From contig QQUE01000007.1 in the NCBI GenBank assembly GCA_008501765.1, positions 124,001 through 188,000 on the forward strand: a stretch of 64,000 bases of DNA, given 5' to 3'. This DNA comes from Calditrichota bacterium (GTDB taxonomy: Bacteria; Zhuqueibacterota; Zhuqueibacteria; Zhuqueibacterales; Geothermadaptataceae). The position numbers and the translations under genes are program-made. Shown here piece by piece: positions 53,131-63,300 of the stretch; position 1 is the stretch's first letter; each line of letters opens with the position of its first letter. The notes beneath the pieces are model-generated. The model did not search any database. It was given only the letters and a program-made list of their open reading frames with translations, and was not told the origin of the DNA.

Positions 53131-54336
53131 TTAAATCAAATGTCCCAATTTTTCTTTTTTGGTGCGCAAATAGTTTTGATTAAAATCAGTGGGCGGGATT
53201 TCAAGTGGCAGCCTCTCCGTGACTTCGACGCCGGCCGCTTGCAAACCACTTATTTTTTTGGGATTATTTGTGAGCAATTTCACTTTTTTAATACCGAGAT
53301 AAAATAAAACCTGGGCTGCAATACCATAATGGCGCAAATCGGCTTTAAAACCCAATTCTTCGTTCGCTTCAACCGTGTCAAGACCCTGTTCCTGCAATCG
53401 ATAAGCTTTGATTTTGTTTATCAACCCAATACCCCGCCCCTCCTGGCGCAGGTATAAAATGACACCCTTGCCTTCATTTTCAATTATTTCGAGCGCTTTT
53501 GCCAATTGTTGTCCACAATCACAGCGGCTGGAACCGAAAACATCGCCTGTCAGGCATTCCGAATGCAAGCGTACAACTGTTTCATCTTCCGAAGTGAACT
53601 CCCCTTTTGTAATTGCCACGAGTTCATCTTTGAATATTTTTGTTGTAAATAATTTCAGGGTGAACTGGCCAAATTTCGTTGGAAACTTGACTTCTTCCGC
53701 CAGTTGAATTAACAGTTCGGTACGTCTTCGGTACTCAATCAAATCCGCAATTGTGATCAATTTGAGATTGTGTTTTTCAGCAATTTGAAAAAGGCGGGGC
53801 AATCTGGCCATCGTACCGTCATCATCCATTATTTCACATAAAATTCCAGCTTGCGATGAAAATCCGGCAATTCGGGCGAGGTCTGTGACTGCCTCTGTAT
53901 GACCGCGGCGTTCCAGCACGCCCCCGGTCGCTGCACGTAATGGGAAAATATGCCCGGGTCGCGCCAAATCACCCGGTTTGGAGTTTTTGTCCACCAAAAC
54001 TTTTACAGTCTGTGCCCTGTCTGATGCCGAAATTCCAGTTGTTGTCTCTGCTACGGCATCTACTGAAACCGTGAAATTTGTGCCGAGAGACGCTGTGTTT
54101 TGCGACACCATCGATTGCAGATTAAGTTCATCGAGACGATCCGCCGTCATCGGTGTGCAAATGAGCCCGCGACCGTGTGTCGCCATGAAATTTATAGCTG
54201 CCGGTGTTACCTTTTCTGCAGCCATTATAAAATCACCCTCATTTTCCCTGTCCTCATCATCCACGACTATAATGATTCGTCCCTCGCGAAAATCATCGAT
54301 AGCTTCTTCAATTGTATTAAATGGCGCTGATTGCAC
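53131..54336 (-). CDS. ribBA: Bifunctional 3,4-dihydroxybutanone-4-phosphate synthase / GTP cyclohydrolase II
   Basis: A 401-residue fusion making both riboflavin precursors. The RibB half (1-200) has DDEDRENEGDF near 26-36 and RRGHTEAVTDLARIAG; the RibA half (about 205-401) has the zinc cluster C-L-T-G-D-V-F-G-S-S-R-C-D-C and RQEGRGIGLINKI. GTG start at 54336, directly after the ribE TGA; the Shine-Dalgarno GGAGGA lies inside ribE. The RibA half keeps all three Cys ligands. Confidence 0.97.
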   Translation of the reverse strand: MQSAPFNTIEEAIDDFREGRIIIVVDDEDRENEGDFIMAAEKVTPAAINFMATHGRGLICTPMTADRLDELNLQSMVSQNTASLGTNFTVSVDAVAETTTGISASDRAQTVKVLVDKNSKPGDLARPGHIFPLRAATGGVLERRGHTEAVTDLARIAGFSSQAGILCEIMDDDGTMARLPRLFQIAEKHNLKLITIADLIEYRRRTELLIQLAEEVKFPTKFGQFTLKLFTTKIFKDELVAITKGEFTSEDETVVRLHSECLTGDVFGSSRCDCGQQLAKALEIIENEGKGVILYLRQEGRGIGLINKIKAYRLQEQGLDTVEANEELGFKADLRHYGIAAQVLFYLGIKKVKLLTNNPKKISGLQAAGVEVTERLPLEIPPTDFNQNYLRTKKEKLGHLI

Positions 54337-54975
54337 TCAATCCTCCATTTTTATTTTAAATTGTGAAAAAAATTCCGGTTTGTTGATTGCCGGCTCCAGC
54401 AAATTACAGGCATATTTTCCCAGCATATCTGTCTCAATATTCACTTTGGCACCAATTTTTAAATGGCCCAATGTCGTGACCGCTAACGTATGTGGAATTA
54501 AGGCGATTTGAATTATCTCATTTTTAATCGTGGCAATCGTTAAACTACAACCATCAATGGAAATAGATCCTTTAGGAATAATATACTTGCGTAAATCAGG
54601 TGGGATTTTAATTGAAAGCCGTTTTCCGCCGTGCTGCTGTTCAAAGTTCGTGACCGTGCCCATGGCATCCACATGTCCCTGGACAAAATGCCCGCCAAGC
54701 CGGGAATCCGCCCGCAGTGCTCTTTCGAGATTTACTTTCTGTCCGACATAAAGTGAACCTAATGTTGTCACTTTTAATGTCTCTTCGACGGCCTCTACTT
54801 CAAAAGTTGAATTCTCAATATTGATCACAGTCAAGCATGTTCCGTTGATCGCTATGCTGTCATCTATTTTTAGTTGGCTGAAAACCAGGTTCGCGGCAAC
54901 TGATAGTCGTCGGGCTCCACGGCTTTGGCTGATGTTTTTTATTTCGCCGATTTCTTCGACAAGACCTGTGAACAT
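54337..54975 (-). CDS. ribE: Riboflavin synthase alpha chain
   Basis: A 212-residue enzyme that dismutates two lumazine molecules to give riboflavin. It has two similar lumazine-binding repeats, MFTGLVEEIGEI with NGTCLTV in the first, and GHFVQGHVDAMGTV with DGCSLTI in the second. Normal length. It starts 15 bases after ribD, with GGAAAAA upstream. Confidence 0.96.
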   Translation of the reverse strand: MFTGLVEEIGEIKNISQSRGARRLSVAANLVFSQLKIDDSIAINGTCLTVINIENSTFEVEAVEETLKVTTLGSLYVGQKVNLERALRADSRLGGHFVQGHVDAMGTVTNFEQQHGGKRLSIKIPPDLRKYIIPKGSISIDGCSLTIATIKNEIIQIALIPHTLAVTTLGHLKIGAKVNIETDMLGKYACNLLEPAINKPEFFSQFKIKMED

Positions 54976-54990
54976 AATTTTTCCTTAATT

Positions 54991-56067
54991 TTAATCCCAA
55001 TCAATTGTTGCCCTAAACAGCATATCATCGGCGCTTTGCGACCAGGTCTGATCGCGAAATCTGAGCGGAGCGCTGGCAGAATATCCCTCAATATCGAGTG
55101 CGGACAGGCCCTTGCCGAATAATTTTGGCGCGATAAAAAGGAGCAATTCATCCGCGCATTTTTGCTGCATAAACGAACTAAATATGCGGCTCCCCCCTTC
55201 AACCAGCACGTGCGCGATTTCCATTTCACCCAAATTTTTCAGCACTTCATTCAGTTCAAAATGCAGGTTTGGCTCGCAATCGCAAAAATAAAGATGAACT
55301 CCGTTCTTTTCCAGTTTAGAAATTGCATCGTCGTTTTTACGGCAAACGCTGGTAAAAACAATTGTTCGCTGCTTATTTTCATCAGTATAAAGTTGTGAAT
55401 CTACAGATGTTTGCAGCGCAGGATCGAGAACGATTCGCCATGGCTGCTGCATAACTTTACGATTACGTATCGTCAACTTCGGATCGTCTGAACAAACAGT
55501 GCCCGCACCGACGAGCACCGCACCTGCTGTAAATCGTAAATTTTGCACAGATTGCCGGGAAAAAGTGCCTGTTATCCATTGTGAGTTATTATTTGTATCA
55601 GCAATTTTACCATCCAAAGTTTGCGCAATTTTTACAGAGACATAGGGTAATCCAGTGGAAATATATTTTATAAATGCACGGTTCATTTTATGTGCTTCGT
55701 AATTCAATAGACCTGTTTTTACCTCGATTCCTGCAGCTGCTAATGCAGCGATTCCTTTGCCGGCAACTTTTGGATTTGGGTCTTCCATGGCGACAAAAAC
55801 TTTTTTAATTCCAGATTTAATAATTGCAGCCGTGCACGGCGGGGTTTTGCCATAATGAGCACAGGGTTCAAGCGTTACGTACATCGTGGAGTTTTCTGCC
55901 TTTGGCCCAGCCTCTCGCAATGCGTTGATTTCAGCATGGTCGGCACCAAATTTCTGGTGATAACCCTGGCCAATTTTTTGATTTTCTTTGACGATAACAC
56001 AACCGACCACCGGATTTGGCAGCACATTCCCTTCGCCGTTTTTTGCAAGATCGAGGGCGACTTGCAT
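54991..56067 (-). CDS. ribD: Bifunctional diaminohydroxyphosphoribosylaminopyrimidine deaminase / reductase
   Basis: A 358-residue fusion of deaminase and reductase for riboflavin synthesis. The deaminase zinc site is HAEINAL with PCAHYGKTPPC; the reductase half starts near VKIAQTLDGKIA. The frame is open to a TTG at 56169, but that stretch encodes the riboswitch terminator hairpin, so I prefer the ATG at 56067 (MQVALDLAKNG), with AGAGAAG upstream. A TTTTGGAG just after the terminator might instead serve a rare ATC start at 56079, which would give the usual E-K-F before the helix. First gene of the operon, controlled by the FMN riboswitch. Confidence 0.9.
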   Translation of the reverse strand: MQVALDLAKNGEGNVLPNPVVGCVIVKENQKIGQGYHQKFGADHAEINALREAGPKAENSTMYVTLEPCAHYGKTPPCTAAIIKSGIKKVFVAMEDPNPKVAGKGIAALAAAGIEVKTGLLNYEAHKMNRAFIKYISTGLPYVSVKIAQTLDGKIADTNNNSQWITGTFSRQSVQNLRFTAGAVLVGAGTVCSDDPKLTIRNRKVMQQPWRIVLDPALQTSVDSQLYTDENKQRTIVFTSVCRKNDDAISKLEKNGVHLYFCDCEPNLHFELNEVLKNLGEMEIAHVLVEGGSRIFSSFMQQKCADELLLFIAPKLFGKGLSALDIEGYSASAPLRFRDQTWSQSADDMLFRATIDWD

Positions 56068-56099
56068 AAATTTCTTCTCTAATTCGATTGGTTTGCTCC

Positions 56100-56133
56100 A
56101 AAAAAAATGCCCCGGAAAATTATCCAGGGCATT
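56100..56133 (-). terminator. Intrinsic terminator of the FMN riboswitch (expression platform)
   Basis: On the minus strand AATGCCCTGGA (complement of 56123-56133) pairs with TCCGGGGCATT (complement of 56106-56116), 11 bp with one G-U, loop TAATTT, then eight U at 56100-56107. It lies between the riboswitch and the ribD start. Ten bases of its 5' arm (complement of 56123-56132) are complementary to the riboswitch 5' segment at 56403-56412, so the two structures are mutually exclusive. Confidence 0.85.
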
Positions 56134-56289
56134 GAAATATTTTAAATAATATACTCTTAGTTTATGCAACAGGCAGATAACTAAACCTGATGCTTAATCT
56201 CAATATAATAAAGCATTTTATTAATTACTTATATTGATAAAAAACAATTAAAAATGAATTTGTTAACCATTTATTTTTAATATAAACTC

Positions 56290-56418
56290 TTGGTCTTCTC
56301 CCATCCGGGCTTTCACCGTCGGTGTCTGAATTACACAGACTCAACCTTTATTAAAATTCAATTAAGGGTCGTGGACTTTTACCACCGGCCTGGAATTTCA
56401 CCATGCCCTGAAGACGCT
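56290..56418 (-). promoter_or_regulatory. FMN riboswitch (RFN element)
   Basis: The minus strand contains, in order, GTCTTCAGGGCATGGTGAAA, TTCCAGGCCGGTGGTAAAAG, a variable hairpin, then ACCGACGGTGAAAGCCCGGA and TGGGAGAAGACC; these are the conserved strands of the RFN aptamer, with P1 closing as GTCTTC/GAAGAC. It is followed by the terminator at 56100-56133. FMN binding should favour the terminator and switch off ribD-ribE-ribBA-ribH and perhaps the two genes beyond. Confidence 0.95.
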
Positions 56419-56477
56419 CGAAATTTTATTTTAGCTTTTTAAATCATTCCCTTTCATTGATGCCTGTGATAAAACTA

Positions 56478-56927
56478 TCAAAATGGTTTAAGCACAATTA
56501 AAAAAATAATTATGAGAATAAATAAACCGCTGATTCGATAAAGTGCGATTAATTTTTTTTTGTTATTATTCACCGAAACCTCATCCATACCGGCAGAAGC
56601 GGCCGCGATAGTTTTCAGGCGCTTTGCAGACATGTGTGACAATCCGAGAAGAAAGACGACGAACAAAATTTTTATATGTAGTGCCATCCCGCCCTTTAGA
56701 AGCACGGGATTATAGATGAGAAGAAGGATGCCCGTAATGAACGCGAGCAGTAGCATTGGTTGTCCGATAATTTTACCGATTGCCAATGCAATACTTTCAC
56801 TGGCACGCCGGATGGTCGTATCCTCAGTGCGAAAATTTTTTTGAATTATGAAATACTGAACGCTAAATACACCGACGGCAAGAATAACAGAAAGAAGATG
56901 TGCAAATTTTATAAAACCGAAAGTCAT
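56478..56927 (-). CDS. CopD/HemJ-like four-helix membrane protein
   Basis: A 149-residue inner-membrane protein with four predicted helices. The ATG at 56927 has GGAG five bases upstream and gives the typical MTFGFIKFAHLLSVI start; the frame is open for 22 residues further. K-F-A-H in helix 1, the basic loop after helix 1, and K-I-L-F near helix 3 recall DUF2214/CopD and HemJ-type proteins, some of which bind heme. The family assignment is loose. Confidence 0.6.
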   Translation of the reverse strand: MTFGFIKFAHLLSVILAVGVFSVQYFIIQKNFRTEDTTIRRASESIALAIGKIIGQPMLLLAFITGILLLIYNPVLLKGGMALHIKILFVVFLLGLSHMSAKRLKTIAAASAGMDEVSVNNNKKKLIALYRISGLFILIIIFLIVLKPF

Positions 56928-57025
56928 TTTTACTCCTAAAAAATAATGTTTATGAACGAAAATAAGGAGCAAAATTAAGAGAAAAAAATTCAAAAAATCA
57001 AGTAGTAGTATTTTTTATATACTTT

Positions 57026-58009
57026 TTAGTTCTTCTCTTGGGTGATTTTCGCCAGCTCGATCATCAGCTTTTCAAGTTCATCATAATAATCGTCGACGTC
57101 CAGCGTATTTTTCTTTTTTTGCAAGGCTTTTATCATGATGAGAATATTCTGTTTACGGATATCGTCAACCGCGTTGGTCGATACCGGATTGAGAGATGCT
57201 GCTTTTTCGTCGATTACCTGGTTCAGAATAATATCATTTGCCAGCATTCCATCTCCTTCGAGCAGATCGGGCATTTCGGTGCCGAATCCATCCCCGTTAT
57301 CGTCAAGAACCGGGTGTTCGGGGCGCAGTTGTTTTTTAGAATCATAATAGCCCACTACCCTGTCCCGGGTTGATATAAATAATTCTGTCGCTGAGATGCG
57401 GCCATCTTTGTTTAAGTCGGAATTTTCACTATTGGATAAAGTTGACAAAAATTGTTCAGCAAATTGTGTTGCATTTTTCTCAAACCCGTCGCGTGTCGCG
57501 GTAATAACGACCCTGTTCTTCCGGCTGATTTTATCTAAAAATGGGCCGCTGGCGCTTGCCATATTTACGAAAAGAATTTTTCTGCTTTTTAATTGGGAGA
57601 GAAGTTGTGAATAATCAATATCGCGCAAATCAGTGCCAACGAGATTGAATTTCCCCCATTCGTTGTCATAGCTCCCATGCCCGATTAAAAAACAGAAAAA
57701 CGTACTTGCTGCGGTAAATTCACGGGCTTTTTCATCAAAGTATGCGGTAATGTTTTGTGCCGTACTTTCTGGATATTTCACCTCGATGGAATCTGGATTA
57801 TTCGCGACAAAAACTTGAATATCAGCCTGGCTGTAACCATAGTTATCGATTAACAAGCGTTGCAATTCTGTCGCCTGATTATAGAACTGAGATTTAAAAT
57901 TATCGAGTCCGCCAGCCCCGGCAATTATTAAGACTTTATTACTGGCAATAAGAAATTGTGGTGCGATTAAAATAAATAACCACAACAGCTTCAAATAATT
58001 ATTCTTCAT
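57026..58009 (-). CDS. Secreted caspase-like (C13/C14-type) protein with Ser at the Cys position
   Basis: A 327-residue exported protein. The ATG at 58009 gives a signal peptide (about 1-23) and overlaps the preceding gene as ATGA. The caspase-fold His is H111 in LIGHGSYD. At the place of the usual D-A-C-x-S-G it has M-A-S-A-S-G (150-155), so Ser152 replaces the catalytic Cys. Two calcium-type loops follow: DLNKDGRISATE (198-209) and DDNGDGFG. Proteolysis is doubtful; a binding or regulatory role in the envelope module is more likely. The same substitution may be usual in relatives next to vWA genes, from memory only. Confidence 0.75.
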   Translation of the reverse strand: MKNNYLKLLWLFILIAPQFLIASNKVLIIAGAGGLDNFKSQFYNQATELQRLLIDNYGYSQADIQVFVANNPDSIEVKYPESTAQNITAYFDEKAREFTAASTFFCFLIGHGSYDNEWGKFNLVGTDLRDIDYSQLLSQLKSRKILFVNMASASGPFLDKISRKNRVVITATRDGFEKNATQFAEQFLSTLSNSENSDLNKDGRISATELFISTRDRVVGYYDSKKQLRPEHPVLDDNGDGFGTEMPDLLEGDGMLANDIILNQVIDEKAASLNPVSTNAVDDIRKQNILIMIKALQKKKNTLDVDDYYDELEKLMIELAKITQEKN

Positions 58010-60351
58010 GATAATCCCTTTGCCCTTCTGATTGACCATTCGGTTGTCAGAAATATAAGCAACAAGAGGAAGAAAATTGGGGCATCCCACAATTCGCGGT
58101 CGACCACTTTTGAGTAGACAGACTCTGTGACAGCGATTTTATCCGGCAAGTCTGCTGCTTGTTCAATTGAATAATACATGCCGTTTGATAGTTTTGAGAT
58201 ACGTTTGAGATAACTCTCCTGCAATGCCGGATTGAGGAATTCCCGGTTGACTTCTTTTGCGATGAATGCACTTTCCGAATGACCGAGATATTGTCCGGAT
58301 TTCGAATGTGCCAGTGTTTCTGCATAATAAATACCCGGTTTCTCGGGTTTAAATTCAGCGATATAACGTCCGGGTTTCTGAATATCCGTGGTCGTTTTAA
58401 CGGTGATGCTTTCACCCACTGGTGGATCGCCGCGTGATTTATTCCGATCGAATCCATTGCCTGGCTGCTTGATTTGCAGTGAAATTTGTGCATCCTGAAT
58501 GGCCTGAAAGTGACTATCGAGCACGGTGACAAATAATTTTACATTTTCATTGAGTGAGTAAGATTCTTTCTCCGGTTCGACATTTATCGGCACGGGCGTA
58601 GACAGAGTTATCCAACGGGTGATTTGACGCCAGAATTGTTCATGACGTAAATCAGCAGATGGTAGTTGCATTTGCCAACGCCAAAATGAAGAAGTTGCCA
58701 TAACCATCGTTCGACCTCGCCCATATTGCTGCGAGGCAATTATTATGTGATCCTTTTTATCGCGGCTGTCGGGATGTGTCGCTAAGATGGTTGCACCGGA
58801 TTTGGCCTTACCCACGAGCTGGAAACCCAATAAAGTTGGCAACGATTCCCATTGCTTTTTGTTCTCTTTTGCATCTGTTGAAAATTCCAAAACAGGAGAA
58901 CGAAATCCTTCGGCAGTCAATGCCAATTTGAATGGCGTTCGGTAAATAGCTTGCCTGCTTTTTAGTTGCGCCATTTCATCATCGAACAAAGTCACTGGCA
59001 AAATATCGGCGATAACAGTGTTTTGCCAATCGCCTTGCGAAAAGGCTTTTGGGCCACCGAGAAGGAGTAAACCGCCCCCCCGAATTGAGACAAAATTACG
59101 AATTAGATTAAGTTGTGTTTTCGTGAAAGCAGATGAATGGATGCTTCCAATTATAATGGCATCATATTGAAAGAGTTCGGCTTTTTTCTGTGGAAATCCC
59201 TGCTCGAGTTCACGTGGCGAACGAATTCCCTGCCGGTAATAATCTTTGCCAGTTTTAACCATCGAAGTAAAATGGATTAACCGGTCGCGGTCCAGTGCTC
59301 TTTTAAGAAACTTGAATTCCCATGGATGCAACTCCTCAATATATAAAACACGGCCTGTTTTCTCTGCATTGTTGATCAAAAATGATTCGCTATTATTTTC
59401 CGTTACCAATTCGCTGTACTCGGGAATTATTTTAGCCGTATAATTGTGAAAGCCTTTTTCCGGAGTTTCAATGGTCGTTTTATACTGTGTGTAATTTTTG
59501 GAAAGCGCTAATTTTTCTGATTTCACCAGAAAATCTTCTTCCCAAATTTGCACAGTCGCGTTGGTATTTTCAGCTCCCTTTTTCTGAATGTAAGCTGTCA
59601 GGTTTGTCTCGTCAGCGCCTGTCACCGACGATTTCGCAGCAACAGAAACAAGACGGACATCGGATTCAATTTCTGAACCGACGCCAACTGTGAAAACTGG
59701 GACCTTTTGTTTTCCAAGCAGGGATGCCAGCTTTATGGGATCGGTATCGCCCCCTTTTGAAACATGATCAAAAAGAACATGCCCGCCATCGGTAACCAAG
59801 ATTACCGCAGAGATTGGCTGTGATTTTAATCGGGAAGAAGCAAAAGAAAGCGCTTGGGCAATATTAGTTATTTCGCCGTTGTTATGTAAATCGGGGATAC
59901 TATCCAAATGGACAATTTTATCACCGAACTCATAAGTGAGAACGTTAAAATCCTGTCTCAGTTTTTCCAAAAAGCTGGCTTGATCTCCAGCAAGAAAATT
60001 GATTATTTTTTCAGTTCGTGTCGTTGTTCGTTCATCTTTGATTTGCATACTTTTTGAAGAATCAACAAGGAGCAACACAGCGCTTTTTTTAGGCACGATC
60101 GTCGTCAGAGTTATGATTGGCTCAATTATTATAAAGAAGAGCAGTATAATAACCATGTAACGAAGCACGAGAAGTGTAGATTTTAGAAATCCCGGTAGAG
60201 GCGCTTGCGTTTTGCGATAACCAAATAAGATCAGAAAAAGACTTATCAGGAAGATCAGCCCGATTAACGGAGCATATTCCGGCAGGTTTCGAGCCGAGAG
60301 CTGGCCATCCTCAAAAACAATTCGTGAATATTTAAATAAAAATTCGAACAT
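58006..60351 (-). CDS. Membrane protein with vWA and glutamine-amidotransferase-like domains
   Basis: A 781-residue protein. Two membrane helices (about 28-45 and 60-82) precede a von Willebrand A domain with an intact MIDAS, D97-S-S99-K-S101, and a later VTDGG. A GATase1-like region follows around 395-460 (GGGLLLLGGPKAF with SQGDW), then an Ig-like part and a C-terminal membrane helix. The layout is that of vWA/GATase membrane proteins found beside DUF4175 and Bat genes. The glutamine amidotransferase Cys is not visible, so it is probably a binding module. It follows the DUF4175 gene and overlaps the caspase-like gene by 4 bases. Confidence 0.85.
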   Translation of the reverse strand: MFEFLFKYSRIVFEDGQLSARNLPEYAPLIGLIFLISLFLILFGYRKTQAPLPGFLKSTLLVLRYMVIILLFFIIIEPIITLTTIVPKKSAVLLLVDSSKSMQIKDERTTTRTEKIINFLAGDQASFLEKLRQDFNVLTYEFGDKIVHLDSIPDLHNNGEITNIAQALSFASSRLKSQPISAVILVTDGGHVLFDHVSKGGDTDPIKLASLLGKQKVPVFTVGVGSEIESDVRLVSVAAKSSVTGADETNLTAYIQKKGAENTNATVQIWEEDFLVKSEKLALSKNYTQYKTTIETPEKGFHNYTAKIIPEYSELVTENNSESFLINNAEKTGRVLYIEELHPWEFKFLKRALDRDRLIHFTSMVKTGKDYYRQGIRSPRELEQGFPQKKAELFQYDAIIIGSIHSSAFTKTQLNLIRNFVSIRGGGLLLLGGPKAFSQGDWQNTVIADILPVTLFDDEMAQLKSRQAIYRTPFKLALTAEGFRSPVLEFSTDAKENKKQWESLPTLLGFQLVGKAKSGATILATHPDSRDKKDHIIIASQQYGRGRTMVMATSSFWRWQMQLPSADLRHEQFWRQITRWITLSTPVPINVEPEKESYSLNENVKLFVTVLDSHFQAIQDAQISLQIKQPGNGFDRNKSRGDPPVGESITVKTTTDIQKPGRYIAEFKPEKPGIYYAETLAHSKSGQYLGHSESAFIAKEVNREFLNPALQESYLKRISKLSNGMYYSIEQAADLPDKIAVTESVYSKVVDRELWDAPIFFLLLLIFLTTEWSIRRAKGLS

Positions 60352-60368
60352 GCGTCATACCTGTATAT

Positions 60369-63300
60369 TTACTTTTTTCTCGCAGATGAAAGATTGCGAA
60401 AATATTCTTCAACAAGTTCGCGGTATTCTTGTGGAATTTTAACCGTTTCAAAACCCTGCGTAGCGTCGAGCCCTTCTTCGACGTGCAGTTGTGCCTGCAG
60501 CTCCGCTTCGATAAGTTTCATTTTATAAACCAGTTGTGCTTCGATTAAATCGAGGCGTTGTGAGCCGGGAACGGCATTGCGCACAATGCCGTTTGCAATA
60601 TTTTGCAAGTCCTTAAACTGGGAATGCATATCAGGAATTCCAGCGACAAGTTCGGATAACTTGCGGAAATTCTCGCGGGATTTCCAGATTGCTTCCTGCA
60701 GCTGCTGGTCAGTTTTGTCCGACTTTTCTTGTCCAGCGGAACCCTCATTTCCCTGCCGGTCTGGATTGGATTTTTGACTTTGAGAAAGAAACTCTTCCAA
60801 AGATTCACGCATTTTCCTGGTTTCTTTTAAGGCCTGGCCGATTTTCTCCTGATTCGAATCCTTAAATTTATCCAATACTTTTTTAAAGTCTGCATTCGCC
60901 GCGGTTAAATCCTGATGAATGGAGTTTTGCATTTTCTCTGCTTCTGAAAGCTGGCTCTTTTTAAGTGAAGCTTCGGCATCGCGCATGCGGCCATCGATAT
61001 TTTCCTGTTCGATTTTTCGCTCAACTTGCTGCAAATCCTGGTTCGCATCCTGCTTTTTGGTAGACTCGCGATGCGTCAACTGATTGAGTTCGTCCATCGC
61101 ATTTTCAAACGTCTCCCGCAGTTGATTTTGGCGCTCGATGTTTCGCGCAACAGCGGTGGAATCAGGTGATGATTCCTTTTTGAGCCTGCTTGTTTCCGCA
61201 GCAATTTCATTTTGTTTTTGTGCGATTGACCGCATTTCATTTTCGATATTCTTTAATTCTTTACTAATATCATCTTTTTGCGATTGCTGTAATTTTTGCT
61301 CCAACTTGCGCAATCGATCGAGGGCCTGTTGGCCGTTGGCAAGGGCATTTTGCGGTTGCGCCTGCTGCAATTTCTGTGTAGCCCGGTTCATTGCCTGACT
61401 GGCTTTACGCAATTCCTGGCTATTTTGCGCTGATTGCTGCGTATTTTCACGATTTTGAGCCGCCTTGTTTGCCATATCCTGCATTTGCTTCTGCGTGTCT
61501 CGATTGAGCTCCTCCTGCTGTCGTTGCAATTTTTTAATTTGCCGCTTATTTTCTTCTTCCGGAAGATTTTGCTGTGCTAACTGCCTGTTTGCCTGATTGA
61601 TCTGATTTTGTCGTCGCGCCAACTCCTGAATTTTTCGCAATGCTTCGTCTTGCTCTTGCTGGGCTTGTTTTGTATCGCCCTGCTGTAACGTTTCGTATTT
61701 ATTCTTTATTTTGTCGAGCTCATCCTGGAAAAGCCGTGTCAATTCCCGCTGATTTTGAGCACCACCCTGCCCCTGTGAACGGCTGTTCGATATCTGCCGT
61801 TCGCGCACCAACACATCGGCTTTTAAAAGATACCGGTAAGCCGAGCGCATGTCCGGCATGGCTGCTTTTAAGGAATCGTGCTCGATTTTCGGTTCAGCGA
61901 ATTTCATGGCTTTCACAGCATCTGCGAGTGCGTCAACAATTTGATTTTGTTGCTGTTGCAGCATCCGGCCACGCAATTTTGCCCTTTGAACGATGGATTC
62001 GATGCTTGTCCGAACGTCAGTTTGGGTTTTATAAAGGCTCTCGATATTTAATTTATATTCATTACCGGGCATGACTTTTTTATTTTGGATGAGCTTTGTA
62101 GCGGCGGTAATAATATCTTTTTGCAATTTTGCAAATTGTGGCGCATCGCCGCCCCCGCCGCCGCCCCCACCCGAGCTTGTTGCCACTCTATAAATATTGT
62201 CAAAGTTCGTAATTTCAATATAATACATATCAGAAACTGTCGAGCCGCTTTGCCCCTCATGGGCCTTAAAATAATAAGAAGCAAAATCACCGGGTTTCAG
62301 GTTTAAATCTTCAAGATAGAGCAGCGTCGAAAATTCGTGGGTTTGGTAGGTGAGCGCATCTTTTGTATTCACTCCCGACTTTTGCCGCAGTTGAAATTCC
62401 TTTTCCTTCTCGCTGTTCACCTGCACTACGAGAACAGCCTTATCAAGTCCGAAATCATCGCTGATTTCAGCTGAGACCGGAATTTCTTCCAGCATCGTCG
62501 CTTTAATATCCCTGTTTGGCTTTAAAACCGTGATCGAGGGCGGCTGATTTTGCAAGGCACGAATAAAGTATTCAGCCAGCGGTTTGTTATCCAATCCATC
62601 GGAGGTTGCGAGCCTGATTTTGTAGAATGAATCTTTTTCCACTTTGAACGACGCACGTGCTGTGCTGTCCGAGATTAAATTCATTGCCAATGATTTATTA
62701 TCCCCCAACAACAATTCTGCTTCAGTAACCACCACGGTACTGAGAACTTCAACCGTCACTTTCGTCCCAGCAGGCGCCCAGACATCCCCGGAATCTTTTT
62801 CTTTTCGTGGTTTTAACTGGGTGAATGCCGGATAACGGAAAGCTAGGTCGATCTGTTTTATTTGCGGCGCCTCAAAAACTGAAACATTGAAAACTTCACT
62901 GATTTCAGTGCCAGCTTTTACATAATATTGAAAGCCACTTTGAATATCGAATAACTCATAGCCGACATCGGCTTTTTTATCGCCTTGTGGTTGCATTGTG
63001 AAATTTTGCCAAACTGAATCGGGGCCACTAAAATAAAGCTGGACAGCATCGGGTATATAATTTTTTAAGGTGGCGGCAACCTGCAAACTTGCTCCACGTT
63101 TGACGCGTGAATCCCCTGGGGTAACGTAAAGCTCGGGCAGGGGCTGTGGAGCGGTAAAGTCAGAATTTATCATTGTAGCTATGTGTGGTTGCCATTCTGT
63201 TTTTGAAAAGAGAACAAAAATGAGAAGGGCTCCGGCAGCCACGGAAAGCAACGCCCAAAAAGGCGTTTTGCTGCTGGTGACTTCCTGTTCAAATGAAATT

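Noticed and set aside
56068-56169. N-terminal extension of RibD from a TTG start
   Set aside because: This stretch encodes the riboswitch terminator hairpin and its U-run; the family N-terminus begins at or just before the ATG at 56067.
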